Shown here: positions 25,871 through 34,977 of the stretch, piece by piece
How the letters are laid out: every line of letters starts with the position of its first letter
Numbering within the stretch: the stretch's first letter is position 1
NCBI GenBank assembly: GCA_016218765.1
Contig: JACRCZ010000123.1
Span: 1 to 64,000, forward strand
Reading direction: 5' to 3'
Length of the DNA: 64,000 nucleotides
DNA from: Deltaproteobacteria bacterium
Lineage (GTDB): Bacteria > Myxococcota_A > Polyangia > DRWM01 > JAAZOP01
The notes under the pieces: generated by a model
The model's input: the letters and a program-made list of their open reading frames with translations, nothing else
Told to the model about the DNA's origin: nothing
Databases searched by the model: none
Made by a program: the position numbers and the translations under genes

Positions 25871-27820
25871 ATGCATGACCGTTCATGTGGCTCCTCGGTG
25901 CCCGGGGTCGGCGCAGTCGTCCTGGCGATGCTGACGTGGTTCGCGACGGACGCGGCGCGGGCGCAGGAGGCGGAGACGACACCGCCGTCCGCCCTGGCAG
26001 CGAGCGGCCCGGTGCCGGCCGAGGTCCTCGCGCGGCTGTCCGTGGTGGAGCGGGCGACCGTTCGGGTGATCGCGTTGACCTCCGTTGCGGCTGTCCGCGT
26101 GGCGGGCGAGATGATAGCGGTCCCGGAAGTCTCGTACGGCTCGGGGGTGGTCGTATCCTCTGATGGGGTCATCCTGACGGCGCGGCACGTGGTGGAGAAG
26201 GGACTGCTGGTGGCCGTCTGGCGACCGGGAGAGAGCGTTCCGTCGGCGGCGGTCGTTGCTCACCAGGCCGAGGAGGACTACGCACTGCTCGTGGTGCCCG
26301 GGGACTTTCCGGACTTGCTGCCGCTGCCGAATGCCGACGCGGCCCCGGAGGCTGCCACCCGTACGCGCGTCTTCGCCTTCGGCTACCCCGAGGACCTGTT
26401 CGAGACTCTTCCAGCCGCGAGTGAGGGGATTGTCTCACGCCAGTCCGTGACGGGGCTGTACCAGGTGACGGCGGCGGTCAATCCCGGCAATTCCGGCGGA
26501 CCGCTGGTCGACGCCGAGGACAGACTGCTCGGGGTGGTGGTGCTGCGGCACCTGGACGCCGAGGGAATGGGCTACGCGCTCCCGATTGGAGTCGTGGCCG
26601 CGGCCTACCCGGGCATTCGGGACTCGGGCGTCATCGACTCCGCGCGCGCTCAGGTGGCGGCGCCGGACTGGGCCGGTCATGCCGAACTGGCCTCGCTCAA
26701 CGCACGCTGGGCGGTCGCGGACGCCGGCGAGGGCCCCGGCGGCTGGCTAGAGACAATCGTCGAGGCATGCGGCGCGGCGGTTTCCGTCGAGACGGCTGCC
26801 GTGGCCGCGCGGCTCGAAGAACTGGTCCCGCACGACCCGACCGGGGCGGCGGCACTGCTCTTCGCCGCGTACCAGTGGAACGTGGCGATCTGCGACGCCC
26901 ACCAGGTTGGCCTGGGGTCGACGGACCTCCTGGCGGCACAGCCGGTTCGTGCTTGGATTGCCGGCCAGCATCCGACGCTGCGTCGAATCTTCTCGGCGAT
27001 CCGGGCGGTCCGTCAGGCGGGAGCGGCAAACCCGGTGTTGCTCGAGCGGTCGAGTTTCGCGGAGGCGCTGCTCGCCTACGAGGGGACGCTGGCTCGGCAG
27101 GTCCAGTCGTTCGGCTCCGTCTACCCGCCTCCCGTGGAGGGATCGACGGTGGCCGTCGGGCCCGTCGGCACCGAAGGCTCACCGGAGAATGCTGCCGGGA
27201 ACGCCGACCCCAGGGGTCCCGCGCCGGTCGGGATGACGAGCCTCGCATTCCGCTCCAGCGATGCGGGCGTGCGGGTCGTTGGCGTTCCGACGGGCTCGTC
27301 CGCGGTCGCAGCCGGCTCGCCAGCCGCTCCGATGCTGGCCTCCCAGCAGGTCGGCTGCATCGCCCCGTGCGAACTGCTGGTTCCGGACGGCACGTACTCC
27401 TTCTGGGTGGAAGACGAGCCTTTCACGGTCCATGCCGCCGGTGGGGAACAGGAGTGGGACGTGGACGGAAGCAGCAGCGCGGCCTCGATCTGGGGACAGA
27501 CCCTGACCTACGGCGGCCTCGGCATGCTCGCTTTCGGCGCCATCTACATGGGCGTGATGGACTCCGACTCGGAGAGCGACTGGGAGAGGGACGGTTTCTA
27601 CATCGGCGCGGGCCTGGTCGGCGCGGGCGGCTTGGCGCTCCTGATCGGCATTCCCCTGTGGGCGACCGCGGGTGCCTCCGCCGTTCGGCTCTCCACGACC
27701 CCCGCCTCGGCATCGCTGGACGGGCCGTGGCGGGGGCTGGCCCTTGTGCCTGGATCGGTGGGTCGCGACCCGGATACCGGTCGTCCGGCCTGGGGCGTGC
27801 GCCTGGCCTTGACGTTCTAG
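25871..27820 (+). CDS. Exported trypsin-like serine protease with PEGA-like domain and C-terminal membrane helices
   Basis: This 649-residue protein has a signal peptide (ending DAARAQ) and an S1C-type chymotrypsin-fold protease at about residues 60-250. The catalytic triad is complete: H106 in TARHVV, D136 in EEDYALL and S208 in NPGNSGGP. No PDZ domain follows, unlike DegP/HtrA. A middle region of unknown helices (about 260-430) is followed by a PEGA-like beta domain (about 435-520, VRVVGVPTGSS to YSFWVEDEPFTVHAAGGE) and two transmembrane helices at about 535-600. It probably faces the periplasm and could process envelope proteins. Confidence 0.83.
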   Translation: MHDRSCGSSVPGVGAVVLAMLTWFATDAARAQEAETTPPSALAASGPVPAEVLARLSVVERATVRVIALTSVAAVRVAGEMIAVPEVSYGSGVVVSSDGVILTARHVVEKGLLVAVWRPGESVPSAAVVAHQAEEDYALLVVPGDFPDLLPLPNADAAPEAATRTRVFAFGYPEDLFETLPAASEGIVSRQSVTGLYQVTAAVNPGNSGGPLVDAEDRLLGVVVLRHLDAEGMGYALPIGVVAAAYPGIRDSGVIDSARAQVAAPDWAGHAELASLNARWAVADAGEGPGGWLETIVEACGAAVSVETAAVAARLEELVPHDPTGAAALLFAAYQWNVAICDAHQVGLGSTDLLAAQPVRAWIAGQHPTLRRIFSAIRAVRQAGAANPVLLERSSFAEALLAYEGTLARQVQSFGSVYPPPVEGSTVAVGPVGTEGSPENAAGNADPRGPAPVGMTSLAFRSSDAGVRVVGVPTGSSAVAAGSPAAPMLASQQVGCIAPCELLVPDGTYSFWVEDEPFTVHAAGGEQEWDVDGSSSAASIWGQTLTYGGLGMLAFGAIYMGVMDSDSESDWERDGFYIGAGLVGAGGLALLIGIPLWATAGASAVRLSTTPASASLDGPWRGLALVPGSVGRDPDTGRPAWGVRLALTF

Positions 27821-27922
27821 GCCGCAGGGGTCCGGGCGGCGGCTCCAACGCCCCTCGACCCGGGACGTCGGACTCGGGATGTCGGTCTTGACGGTCGGGT
27901 CGGCCGGCGAGATGCTGGCGGC

Positions 27923-28798
27923 GTGTGGGGTTGTGGCGGCGCGACGATCGTTCGGTTCGAACCGGCAGGCTGGAGTCGCCGGTTGCTCCGCGCGGTTCTG
28001 GCCGTGCTGCCGGCGCTGGCCGTGTCCGCAGGTTGCCCGCAACGAACTCTCGGTCAAGCCGGCGTCGGGCAGCCGGTGGCCGTGCCGGCCCCCTCCGCCG
28101 GAGACGAGGTGGTCAGTGAACCGCTGTTCGCGTTCGGCGGCCTGATCGGCTTCAGGTACGAGTACTACGGCTACCAGTACTTCCTGCGCACGGTGCCGCC
28201 CGACGCGGCCGTGGTGCCGTTCGATGACGGCCTGGACCAGCCCGTCGAGTATCTGTTCGAGCACGAGGGATGCTGGGGATACCAGTTCGAGTACTATGGA
28301 TGGCATCCATTCGTCCTGTGCGCGGCACCGGGCACCGTGGTGACGGCCGCGGGGGCACCGAGCCAGCTTGACCAGCCGGTGGAGTTCCTGTTCGAGGTGG
28401 ACGGCTGCTCGGTGTACCGATTCGAATATTACGGCTGGCACTACTACGCCCGTTGCGACGGTCGGATGAGCGGCAGGCCCAGCCTGCTCGATCAACCCGT
28501 GGAGTTCCTGTTTTCCTTCGACGGCTGCCGAGCGTACCGGTTCGAGTACTACGGGTGGCATCAGCTCACCGTCTGCGACGGCAGCAACGTGCAGCCGAGT
28601 TGGGGCCAGCTCACGGAACCCCTGCAGCTTGTGTTCGAGCGCGATTGGTGCCGGGCGTACCGGTTCGAGTACTACGGGTGGCATCCTTTCCTGCGCTGCG
28701 ACGGCATGTCCGCCGCGTACGTCACGGAGGTCTACGGCTGTGGCCAGAACTGCGTCGCCGAGCGCACCATCGAGAGCATCCTGGTCGGCGCGGAGTGA
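27923..28798 (+). CDS. Exported EYYGW tandem-repeat protein, unknown family
   Basis: This 291-residue protein consists of five repeats of about 40-45 residues built around (Y/F)RFEYYGWHxxxxC preceded by LDQPVEFLFxxDGC; the first copy is degenerate (FRYEYYGYQYF). Repeat starts fall near bases 28157, 28286, 28421, 28541 and 28664. Two cysteines per full repeat suggest a disulfide in each. I do not recognise the family. The start is uncertain: GTG 27923 gives the longest product, whereas TTG 27983 starts directly at a hydrophobic signal (LLRAVLAVLPALAVSAGC) that may be a lipoprotein signal. A small Cys-rich gene follows after two bases. Confidence 0.72.
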   Translation: MWGCGGATIVRFEPAGWSRRLLRAVLAVLPALAVSAGCPQRTLGQAGVGQPVAVPAPSAGDEVVSEPLFAFGGLIGFRYEYYGYQYFLRTVPPDAAVVPFDDGLDQPVEYLFEHEGCWGYQFEYYGWHPFVLCAAPGTVVTAAGAPSQLDQPVEFLFEVDGCSVYRFEYYGWHYYARCDGRMSGRPSLLDQPVEFLFSFDGCRAYRFEYYGWHQLTVCDGSNVQPSWGQLTEPLQLVFERDWCRAYRFEYYGWHPFLRCDGMSAAYVTEVYGCGQNCVAERTIESILVGAE

Positions 28799-28800
28799 GC

Positions 28801-29178
28801 ATGACCCGGCGAGCGTACCTGCGGTCCGGAGGGAGTGCAGGACGACGCCGGGGGTTTCCGGCGGCGGCGGCGGCGGCCGCTGCCGACGGCGCGCCGGCCG
28901 ACGAAGGCGCGATGACCTGCCTGCCGCTGGCGAGCTGCGCCTGCATGCAGGAGCGGTGCGTGGGCGGGATCGCCGAGGCCGACGGTCGTTTCCGGATCAC
29001 GACCGGTCCGGAGGCGGGACAGGAACGGCTGCTGGTTCGCGAGTGCACCGAGATCGGCGGTGTGCTCTCCTGCTACCTCGAGTACGTCGAGGCCTCGATG
29101 GTCTGCTCGGAGAGCTGTCGGCCCACCCAGGTCGGCTTCGCATGCGCCCGCGTCGGCGACGACGGCGTCGTCCGCTGA
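28801..29178 (+). CDS. Small Cys-rich protein downstream of the EYYGW gene
   Basis: This 125-residue frame begins two bases after the EYYGW gene, with GGAG five bases upstream of its ATG. It has an Ala-rich stretch (about residues 20-28) and then nine cysteines (CLPLASCACMQERC, REC, SCYLEY, VCSESC, FAC). The N-terminus (MTRRAYLRSGGSAGRRRG) is Arg-rich and not a clear signal peptide. Close spacing suggests co-translation with the repeat protein. Its last 106 bases overlap the 3' end of the convergent metalloprotease gene. The family is unknown. Confidence 0.55.
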   Translation: MTRRAYLRSGGSAGRRRGFPAAAAAAAADGAPADEGAMTCLPLASCACMQERCVGGIAEADGRFRITTGPEAGQERLLVRECTEIGGVLSCYLEYVEASMVCSESCRPTQVGFACARVGDDGVVR

Positions 29179-32100
29179 CCTCGACAGACAATGCCGGCCC
29201 GCCGCCGGGCAAACACCGCGGGCCACCATAGCACCGCAGGAAGCAGCCACCACGCGCCCGGAGCACCACCCGACGCGCGGCACCCGCATCCTGCCCCGCC
29301 GCCCCCGGCGCCGGCGTCGGATGTCGGCCCGTCGCGCGTCGCGTCGACGTCGGCCCCGATGTCGAGCTCGCCGTCCGGGCCCGCATCCGCGTCCCCGTCG
29401 CCGCCCCCGCCGCCCGTGACCGTGATCGTCACCTCGGCCACCGCACGGTTGCCGAGCGAGTCCTGCGCGATCGCGACGGCGTGATACGGCGCGGAAGAGA
29501 CCGACTCGTAGACGTGATCCGCCTCCGCCCCGTCGATCGATGCGCCGTCGCCCGTCATCCACCGCACGGCGTAGGGTGCGACCCCGCCGGAAGGGACGGC
29601 GGCGAGATGGACGGCCAGCGGGGCGGGCCCCGCCGCCGGAGTGGCGACGGCGCCGAGCGCGGGGAGCGCCGGCTCGCCCGACGGCGACAGCACGAAGGTG
29701 TGGCTGTCCGGGATCGTACCGTCGTCCAGCAGCAGCGGCTCGGAGATCGCGTAGCCCGGCGCCGACGCCGTGACCTGCATCGAGCACGCGCCCTCCGGCA
29801 GGCGGACGGCCAGGTAGCGCGGCAGACCGTGCACCGGCCCCGCGGCTTCGCGGCCGAGCGGGGCGTCCGCGCCCGTGCACGCGACCGTCGCGCGCAGCAC
29901 GGCGACCTCGAGCGCCTCGCCGCTGCCGGCGTCCTCGACCCGCAGGAAGACGGCCGGTCCGCGATCGTCGGGGCGCCCTTGCCGCAGGGGATTCGGCAAC
30001 ACGAGCACGGCGTTCTCGTTGAAGCTCCAGCCCGGGTCCGTGCCGGGCGTGCACGCCGGGCAGCGCGAGGCCGCGAGGTCGCCGAAGTCGGGAGCCGGCA
30101 ACGGGAAGAAGGCCGGCTGGCCATGGCCGCGGCACACCTCGATCCTGGCCGGGAGCGCGCACGCGCCGTCCAGGGGGAGGCTGCCCAGCCGCCCGTGGCC
30201 GGCGCGGTCCATGAGTACGGTCCCGCCGGTGGGCGGGCACGGCGGGGGCGCGCAGCCGAATACCGGGGGATCGTCGCCGTCCAGCGGCATGCGCACGGCG
30301 AAGGCCCAATCGAACGCCGCCGCTCCGAGCACTTCGCCCGGGTCGCACGAGCGGTTCCCGTCGACGTCGTGGCACACGCCGCGCCGATCGAAGGAGGCGT
30401 CGACGTCCGCCGCGGCGAAGTGTGCCGGGTCGGCCTTGAGGGCCGCGAAGACCTGCGGCAGGTTCGCCGCGTTGCCGCGATTGAGCGCGACCCAGAGGTC
30501 GACCAGCTCGTGCCGCACCGGTCGCGTGAGGGCGTCCCACAGCACCGCGCCGGCCGCGCCCTCCTCCTCGCCGCAGTTCGACCAGACGGTCAGGGGGTCG
30601 ACGTCGTAGTCGGTGACGTCCGTCGGGCTGACCACGTAGAGGGCGGGGTTCCGTGCCATCAATTCGTCCCGGCGCAGCGCCAGGGCGAAGAACTCCGCCC
30701 AGCCCTCGGCGACCGAATCCTCGCTCGATCCGTTCACCAGCCCGGCGTGGTTCTGCTCGCAGCCGCCGCCGCTGGGCATGGCGTTGACGCCACCCATCCG
30801 CGAGACCCACTGCAGGTAGTGGCCGTACTCGTGGAGATCCACGTTCGTCGGGCTGCCCGGATGCGCCGCGTCGCTCGTCCCGGGATTTCCCGCCGTGCCG
30901 CCGAAGAGCAGGGCAGGGCGATCGAACAGCCCGATGCGGTCGAAGACCGCGAGCTTCGGCGGCGGCGCCCAGTCGAAGGCGCCGGTCGCGTACCCCAGGA
31001 CGAGGATCTCGCCGAGCGCCGGCCGGGGATCGCCGATGTCGTCGAGCACGCCGGGAGCGAAGAGATTGCGCCGGGCGAAGCGGGCGGCGCGCTCGACGTA
31101 GTGGTACTTCTGGGCCAGGTCGCGCAACCGGAGGTTGTCGGCGTCCGGGAAGATCGCGGTCCGTGTCGTGTGCGGCTCCACGTCGTCCGGAACGTTGGTC
31201 GCGTCCAGGCGGGACGCCGGTCGCGCGGCGAACAGGTCGGGGCCCGGAAACGGCGCGTCGAACTCGAACCACACGACGTCGCGCTCGATGTCGGCCGGCG
31301 CGTGGTCGAACACCCGGACGAGGCCGTCGCGATCGCGCAACGTGACGCGAACCTTGGCAAGACCCTCCGGCTCGTACGGCAGGCACCCCTCGTCGTCGGC
31401 GGGCCAGTCCGAGGTCGTGCCGCCGGCGTAGGTCAGCGTCACCAGCACGTTGGCCAGGCGGCCCGAGCGGAAGTACTCGTCCACGTAGCCTGAGTGGAAG
31501 CAGAATCGCGGCAGCGGGTCGCCCGTGAAGATCTCCCAGTCCGGATCCGCTCCGGGGTCGGGCCGACCGAGCCAGTAGAGGCGCGAGCCGGCCAGGACGG
31601 GGGAATCGTCCGGGAAGTCGTTCGCGGTGACCGGTACGACGACCCCGTCCTCGACGAGGTAGATCTCCGGATCGCCGGCGCGGCGGGGCAGGTAGGAGCC
31701 GGGGAAGGCGATGCGATCGCCGTCGATGACGGCGGCGCCGACACCTCCCGGCCCGAGGCCCGCCGGCAGCGGCACTTCGGTCGCGGCTCCGGCGGCGTTG
31801 TCCCACACGTACAGCCGGTCCGGCATCCCCGGCTCGTCGATCCAGTAGACGTACCGCCCGTCCGTCGTGCTGGACTCGGCTCCCCCGCCCCCCACGCCGC
31901 CGTCGCCCTCGTAGAGCAGGTGCAACTCGCCACGGTCGTCGGACAGCCACAGGTTGTCCAGCCCGTCCGGGTTCGGGCGGTGGAGCGTCACCATGCCCCC
32001 GTGCAGCAGCTTGGCGACGGCGCCGGAGACCTCGTCGCCCGCGAGCAGCGTGACCGGTACGCCGCCGTCGCGGCCGAGCTGCAGTACGCGAGCGCCCGCC

Positions 32101-32915
32101 GCGTCGCTCGTCTCGAAGAGGACCGCGCCGTCCCGGTAGTCGAGGAGCATGAAATCGCACGGGCCGGGATCGATCGCGCGCTCGACGATCGCGCGGTCGT
32201 CCACGTAGACCCCGCACCGAGCTTCGGGCGTTCCAGCCCCCGTCTGGCGGATTCCCGTCCAGGCCACGGAGCCGCCGTCCGAGGCATACGGGACCGCGGT
32301 GGCGTTCTGGTCCCAGCAATCCGACGTCAGGCGGGTCCATGCGGCGCCGTCCGACGAGTACAAATCGTTCGTCGGGACGGGGCAGCCGCCGGACGGGGGA
32401 CACCCGTCCGTCCGCGCCACCCACGTCAGGGCGCGGCCGCCGAAGCGCACCGGCAGGAGCGGGCCCGTGAGGTCGAGCGCCGCCGCACCGGAGAGGTCGA
32501 CGACCGGGCAGGACCCGTCCGGGAGCGCATTGACCCGCTGCGCGGGCCCGACGAGCGGGGCGACCAGCCCGGCCCGCGCGAATACGGGGACGCGGCCCGT
32601 CGCGCCGGGGTAGTACGCCGCGGCGGGCGCCGAGCCGATCGCCATCCCGCGCGCGGCGTCGGTGAGCGTCGTCCCATCGGGGCCGATGGGTTCCGTGTCG
32701 GGAAGGAGGCAGGCGTGTCCGTCGCACACCGCGTAGATCCGCCCGCCCGTGGCGTCTCCCCGCTGGAGCAGCACGTCGTCGACGCCGTTGTCGGTGAGCC
32801 GCACGGCGGCATGCGCGCCCGTCGCCGCGGCCATCGTCCCGACCACGGCGGCCCATGCCGTCGCAAGGCGGCGCCTCGGGAAGCGCGCCCCGCGCCCACC
32901 CCACGCTGGACTCAT
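29073..32915 (-). CDS. Secreted zinc metalloprotease with MYXO-CTERM-like anchor
   Basis: This 1280-residue exported protein has an Arg-containing signal peptide (ending ATGAHA). Its N-terminal 480 residues resemble a beta-propeller (repeated DGxxVAW and DGDRIAF-like strands). The zinc site is HEYGH at residues 695-699 with a likely third ligand in EGWAEFF about 40 residues later, as in gluzincins. A PKD-like domain (about 1140-1215) is followed by an Asp/Gly linker and a MYXO-CTERM-like tail: Gly-Cys-Gly-Cys, hydrophobic WWLLPAVLWWPAVF, then Arg-Arg-Arg. Unusually, the frame continues about 40 residues past the Arg cluster. The tail coincides with the 55-bp repeat. Confidence 0.82.
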   Translation of the reverse strand: MSPAWGGRGARFPRRRLATAWAAVVGTMAAATGAHAAVRLTDNGVDDVLLQRGDATGGRIYAVCDGHACLLPDTEPIGPDGTTLTDAARGMAIGSAPAAAYYPGATGRVPVFARAGLVAPLVGPAQRVNALPDGSCPVVDLSGAAALDLTGPLLPVRFGGRALTWVARTDGCPPSGGCPVPTNDLYSSDGAAWTRLTSDCWDQNATAVPYASDGGSVAWTGIRQTGAGTPEARCGVYVDDRAIVERAIDPGPCDFMLLDYRDGAVLFETSDAAGARVLQLGRDGGVPVTLLAGDEVSGAVAKLLHGGMVTLHRPNPDGLDNLWLSDDRGELHLLYEGDGGVGGGGAESSTTDGRYVYWIDEPGMPDRLYVWDNAAGAATEVPLPAGLGPGGVGAAVIDGDRIAFPGSYLPRRAGDPEIYLVEDGVVVPVTANDFPDDSPVLAGSRLYWLGRPDPGADPDWEIFTGDPLPRFCFHSGYVDEYFRSGRLANVLVTLTYAGGTTSDWPADDEGCLPYEPEGLAKVRVTLRDRDGLVRVFDHAPADIERDVVWFEFDAPFPGPDLFAARPASRLDATNVPDDVEPHTTRTAIFPDADNLRLRDLAQKYHYVERAARFARRNLFAPGVLDDIGDPRPALGEILVLGYATGAFDWAPPPKLAVFDRIGLFDRPALLFGGTAGNPGTSDAAHPGSPTNVDLHEYGHYLQWVSRMGGVNAMPSGGGCEQNHAGLVNGSSEDSVAEGWAEFFALALRRDELMARNPALYVVSPTDVTDYDVDPLTVWSNCGEEEGAAGAVLWDALTRPVRHELVDLWVALNRGNAANLPQVFAALKADPAHFAAADVDASFDRRGVCHDVDGNRSCDPGEVLGAAAFDWAFAVRMPLDGDDPPVFGCAPPPCPPTGGTVLMDRAGHGRLGSLPLDGACALPARIEVCRGHGQPAFFPLPAPDFGDLAASRCPACTPGTDPGWSFNENAVLVLPNPLRQGRPDDRGPAVFLRVEDAGSGEALEVAVLRATVACTGADAPLGREAAGPVHGLPRYLAVRLPEGACSMQVTASAPGYAISEPLLLDDGTIPDSHTFVLSPSGEPALPALGAVATPAAGPAPLAVHLAAVPSGGVAPYAVRWMTGDGASIDGAEADHVYESVSSAPYHAVAIAQDSLGNRAVAEVTITVTGGGGGDGDADAGPDGELDIGADVDATRDGPTSDAGAGGGGAGCGCRASGGAPGAWWLLPAVLWWPAVFARRRAGIVCRGQRTTPSSPTRAHAKPTWVGRQLSEQTIEASTYSR
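29194..29248 (-). repeat. 55-bp dispersed repeat, copy 2 (within the metalloprotease tail)
   Basis: This matches 25773-25827 at 51 of 55 bases. On the minus strand it encodes the hydrophobic LLPAVLWWPAVFARRR end of the MYXO-CTERM-like anchor of the metalloprotease. Because identity is at the DNA level and extends over the whole block, common descent of the sequence is more likely than convergence of sorting signals. Confidence 0.7.
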
Positions 32916-33113
32916 CTCCAGAAACCCTTCCGCCGCCCCCCGCCCCCCCCCAACCGGCAGCCGGTCGAGGAACAGTGTAGCACGGGCCGGGAGGACGCCA
33001 ACCGCCGCCCGGGGCGCGGGGCGGGACGCGGGACCAGGTCATCCGCCGCGGGTCTCCGGTCCGCATGGACGCTCGGCCGCCCGAGTGCTACCGTCATTCC
33101 GTCGGAGGGAAGC

Positions 33114-34085
33114 ATGCGCGACGATCATGCTCGATGGCTCTTCCTCGGTGGCCTGGTCCTCCTGGCCGCGGCGGCGCTACCGGCCTGTTCGGAGGACGAC
33201 ACGGGTGGTTCCTGCACGCCGGAATCCTGTGCGGCGCGGTGCCTGGCGCTCGGGTCGCCGGGCGGAAACTGCAGCGGCGGCAACTGCGTGTGCGACGGGG
33301 GGGGCGACGGGGACGCGGACGGCGATGGCGGTGCGGACGCGGACGGCGGTGCGGATGCGGACGCGGATGCCGAGGCGACCTCGCCGTGCGACATCGACAT
33401 CGTCTTCGTGCTGGACGTGTCGACGAGCATGACGCCCGTCCTCCAGGCGCTGCACGACGGCATCGGAGAGGTCTGGACGTACGCCCGCGGGATGGATCCC
33501 GAGGCGCAGTTCGGCCTCGTGGTGTTCGTCGACGACGTGATGGTGACCAATGGCGGCGGCTGGTACGGGACGGTGGACGAGATCCAGGCGGAGTTCGATC
33601 GCTGGCGCGAGTTCTGCTCGTCCAACGACGAGCCCGGCGGGTCGGGGGGCTTCAACGACGACTGCCCGGAGAACTCGCTGGACGCCATCTGGGCCGCGGC
33701 GACGTCGTTCCCGTGGCGCGACAGCGCGACCACGCTGCATGTCATCTTTCACGCCACGGACGACACGTTCGTGGAGGCCCCCAACACCCTCGGGTCCACC
33801 TGGATCGAGGTGCAGCACACCTACCCCGAGGTGCTGGGCGAGCTGCGCTTGCGCGAGATCCGGCTCGCCGCCTTCGCCGCCCACGATTCCTCGGATTGCG
33901 CGATCCCGCCGGTGCACGACACCGAGCCCGGGTTCTATACCGACTGGCGGAGCGACCCGCCGCTGCCGAGCGGGACGGGGGCCCAGGTGTTCGACATCCA
34001 GGAGGTGATGGGGGGCACGCTGTCGATGACCGAGGCGATCAACGGCGTGATCCTCGACGAGTACTGCACGCCGTTCATCTACTGA
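33114..34085 (+). CDS. VWA-domain lipoprotein
   Basis: This 323-residue lipoprotein (lipid site C25 in LAAAALPAC) has a short Cys-rich segment, then an Asp/Gly/Ala linker (about residues 61-88), then a von Willebrand factor A domain. The metal-ion-dependent adhesion site is present as DVSTSM (D101, S103, S105). VWA lipoproteins usually mediate adhesion or assemble protein complexes on the outer face. GGAGGG upstream supports ATG 33114. Its stop overlaps the stop of the convergent crotonase gene by seven bases. Confidence 0.85.
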   Translation: MRDDHARWLFLGGLVLLAAAALPACSEDDTGGSCTPESCAARCLALGSPGGNCSGGNCVCDGGGDGDADGDGGADADGGADADADAEATSPCDIDIVFVLDVSTSMTPVLQALHDGIGEVWTYARGMDPEAQFGLVVFVDDVMVTNGGGWYGTVDEIQAEFDRWREFCSSNDEPGGSGGFNDDCPENSLDAIWAAATSFPWRDSATTLHVIFHATDDTFVEAPNTLGSTWIEVQHTYPEVLGELRLREIRLAAFAAHDSSDCAIPPVHDTEPGFYTDWRSDPPLPSGTGAQVFDIQEVMGGTLSMTEAINGVILDEYCTPFIY

Positions 34086-34843
34086 CGGAATGCCATTCCT
34101 CCCTCGGCCTTCTTCGCCAGCATCAGCAGCGTCTGGTTGCGGTCCTCCAGCTCCAGGCAGGCCTCGAGGCCGCCGGCGTCGAGCGAGACGTTCAAGGCCT
34201 CCTTGGTCATGCGCACCCCGAGCGGGTTCTTGGCGGCGATGGTCTGGGCCAGCTCGAGCGCGGTCGGCAGGAGCCGGTCGCGGGGCACCACGCGGCTGGC
34301 GAACCCCAGCGCGCCGGCATCGGCGGCGCTCATCCAGTTGCCGGTCAGCAGGAACTCGTAGGCGCGACCCGCGCCGATCTGCCGCGGCAGGAAGTAGCTG
34401 CTGGCCATGTCGGCGCCGCCCAGGCCGATGTTGATGTAGGCCGCGGAGAACCGCGCGTCCTCGGCGACGACGCGCACGTCCGAGGCCATGGCGAAGGAGA
34501 AGCCCAGGCCCGCGGCGGCGCCATGCACCGCGCAGACGATCGGTTGCGGCACGCGCCGCATCGCCAGGAGCAGCCGCGCCAGGCGCCGCTGCCCGTCGTA
34601 CATCGCCGCCGTGTCGAGCGCGAAGATTTCCGGTCCGAAGGTCCTCATGTCCAGCCCCGCGCAGAAGCCCTTGGCCGTCCCGCCGTCGAGCACGAGCACC
34701 CCGACGGAGTCGTCCCACTGCCGCTCGCGCCAGAACGACTCCAGCTCGGCCATCATCGTGCGGTCGACCGCGTTGTACTGCTCCGGCCGCTGCAGGGTGA
34801 GGAAGCCGATTCGTCCCTCCGTGCGGTACGCCAGCGTTTCCAT
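34079..34843 (-). CDS. Enoyl-CoA hydratase/isomerase family protein
   Basis: This 254-residue crotonase-fold protein is of typical length. It shows the oxyanion-hole segments GFCAGLDM and HGAAAGLGFSFAMASD, and the later INIGLGGADMASSYFLPR segment where hydratases carry a catalytic Glu; here Gly/Ala/Asp occupy the area, so the exact reaction is uncertain. It probably acts on acyl-CoA in fatty-acid or amino-acid breakdown. No other beta-oxidation gene lies nearby. ATG 34843 is preceded by GGGAGGG. Confidence 0.9.
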   Translation of the reverse strand: METLAYRTEGRIGFLTLQRPEQYNAVDRTMMAELESFWRERQWDDSVGVLVLDGGTAKGFCAGLDMRTFGPEIFALDTAAMYDGQRRLARLLLAMRRVPQPIVCAVHGAAAGLGFSFAMASDVRVVAEDARFSAAYINIGLGGADMASSYFLPRQIGAGRAYEFLLTGNWMSAADAGALGFASRVVPRDRLLPTALELAQTIAAKNPLGVRMTKEALNVSLDAGGLEACLELEDRNQTLLMLAKKAEGGMAFRQ

Positions 34844-34977
34844 TCCGTCCCTCCCTTCCGGCCGCGCACGGGCGTGTCGCGGCGGGCATCGACCGCCGGC
34901 CCTGGGGCCGGGGCGTAAACGCTACCGGCGGCGGCGTCGGGCGTCAACGTGCCCGGGCGCTCCCGCGGGGCGATCCG

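Noticed and set aside
27953..27964. A tRNA T-loop-like sequence (CGGTTCGAACCG)
   Set aside because: It is a simple palindrome with no acceptor, D or anticodon stem around it, and it lies inside the EYYGW reading frame region.
28732..33066. A 1444-codon minus-strand frame overlapping the metalloprotease in another frame
   Set aside because: It is Arg/Gly/Pro-rich shadow coding with no signal peptide or domain; the true frame carries HEYGH and the sorting tail.
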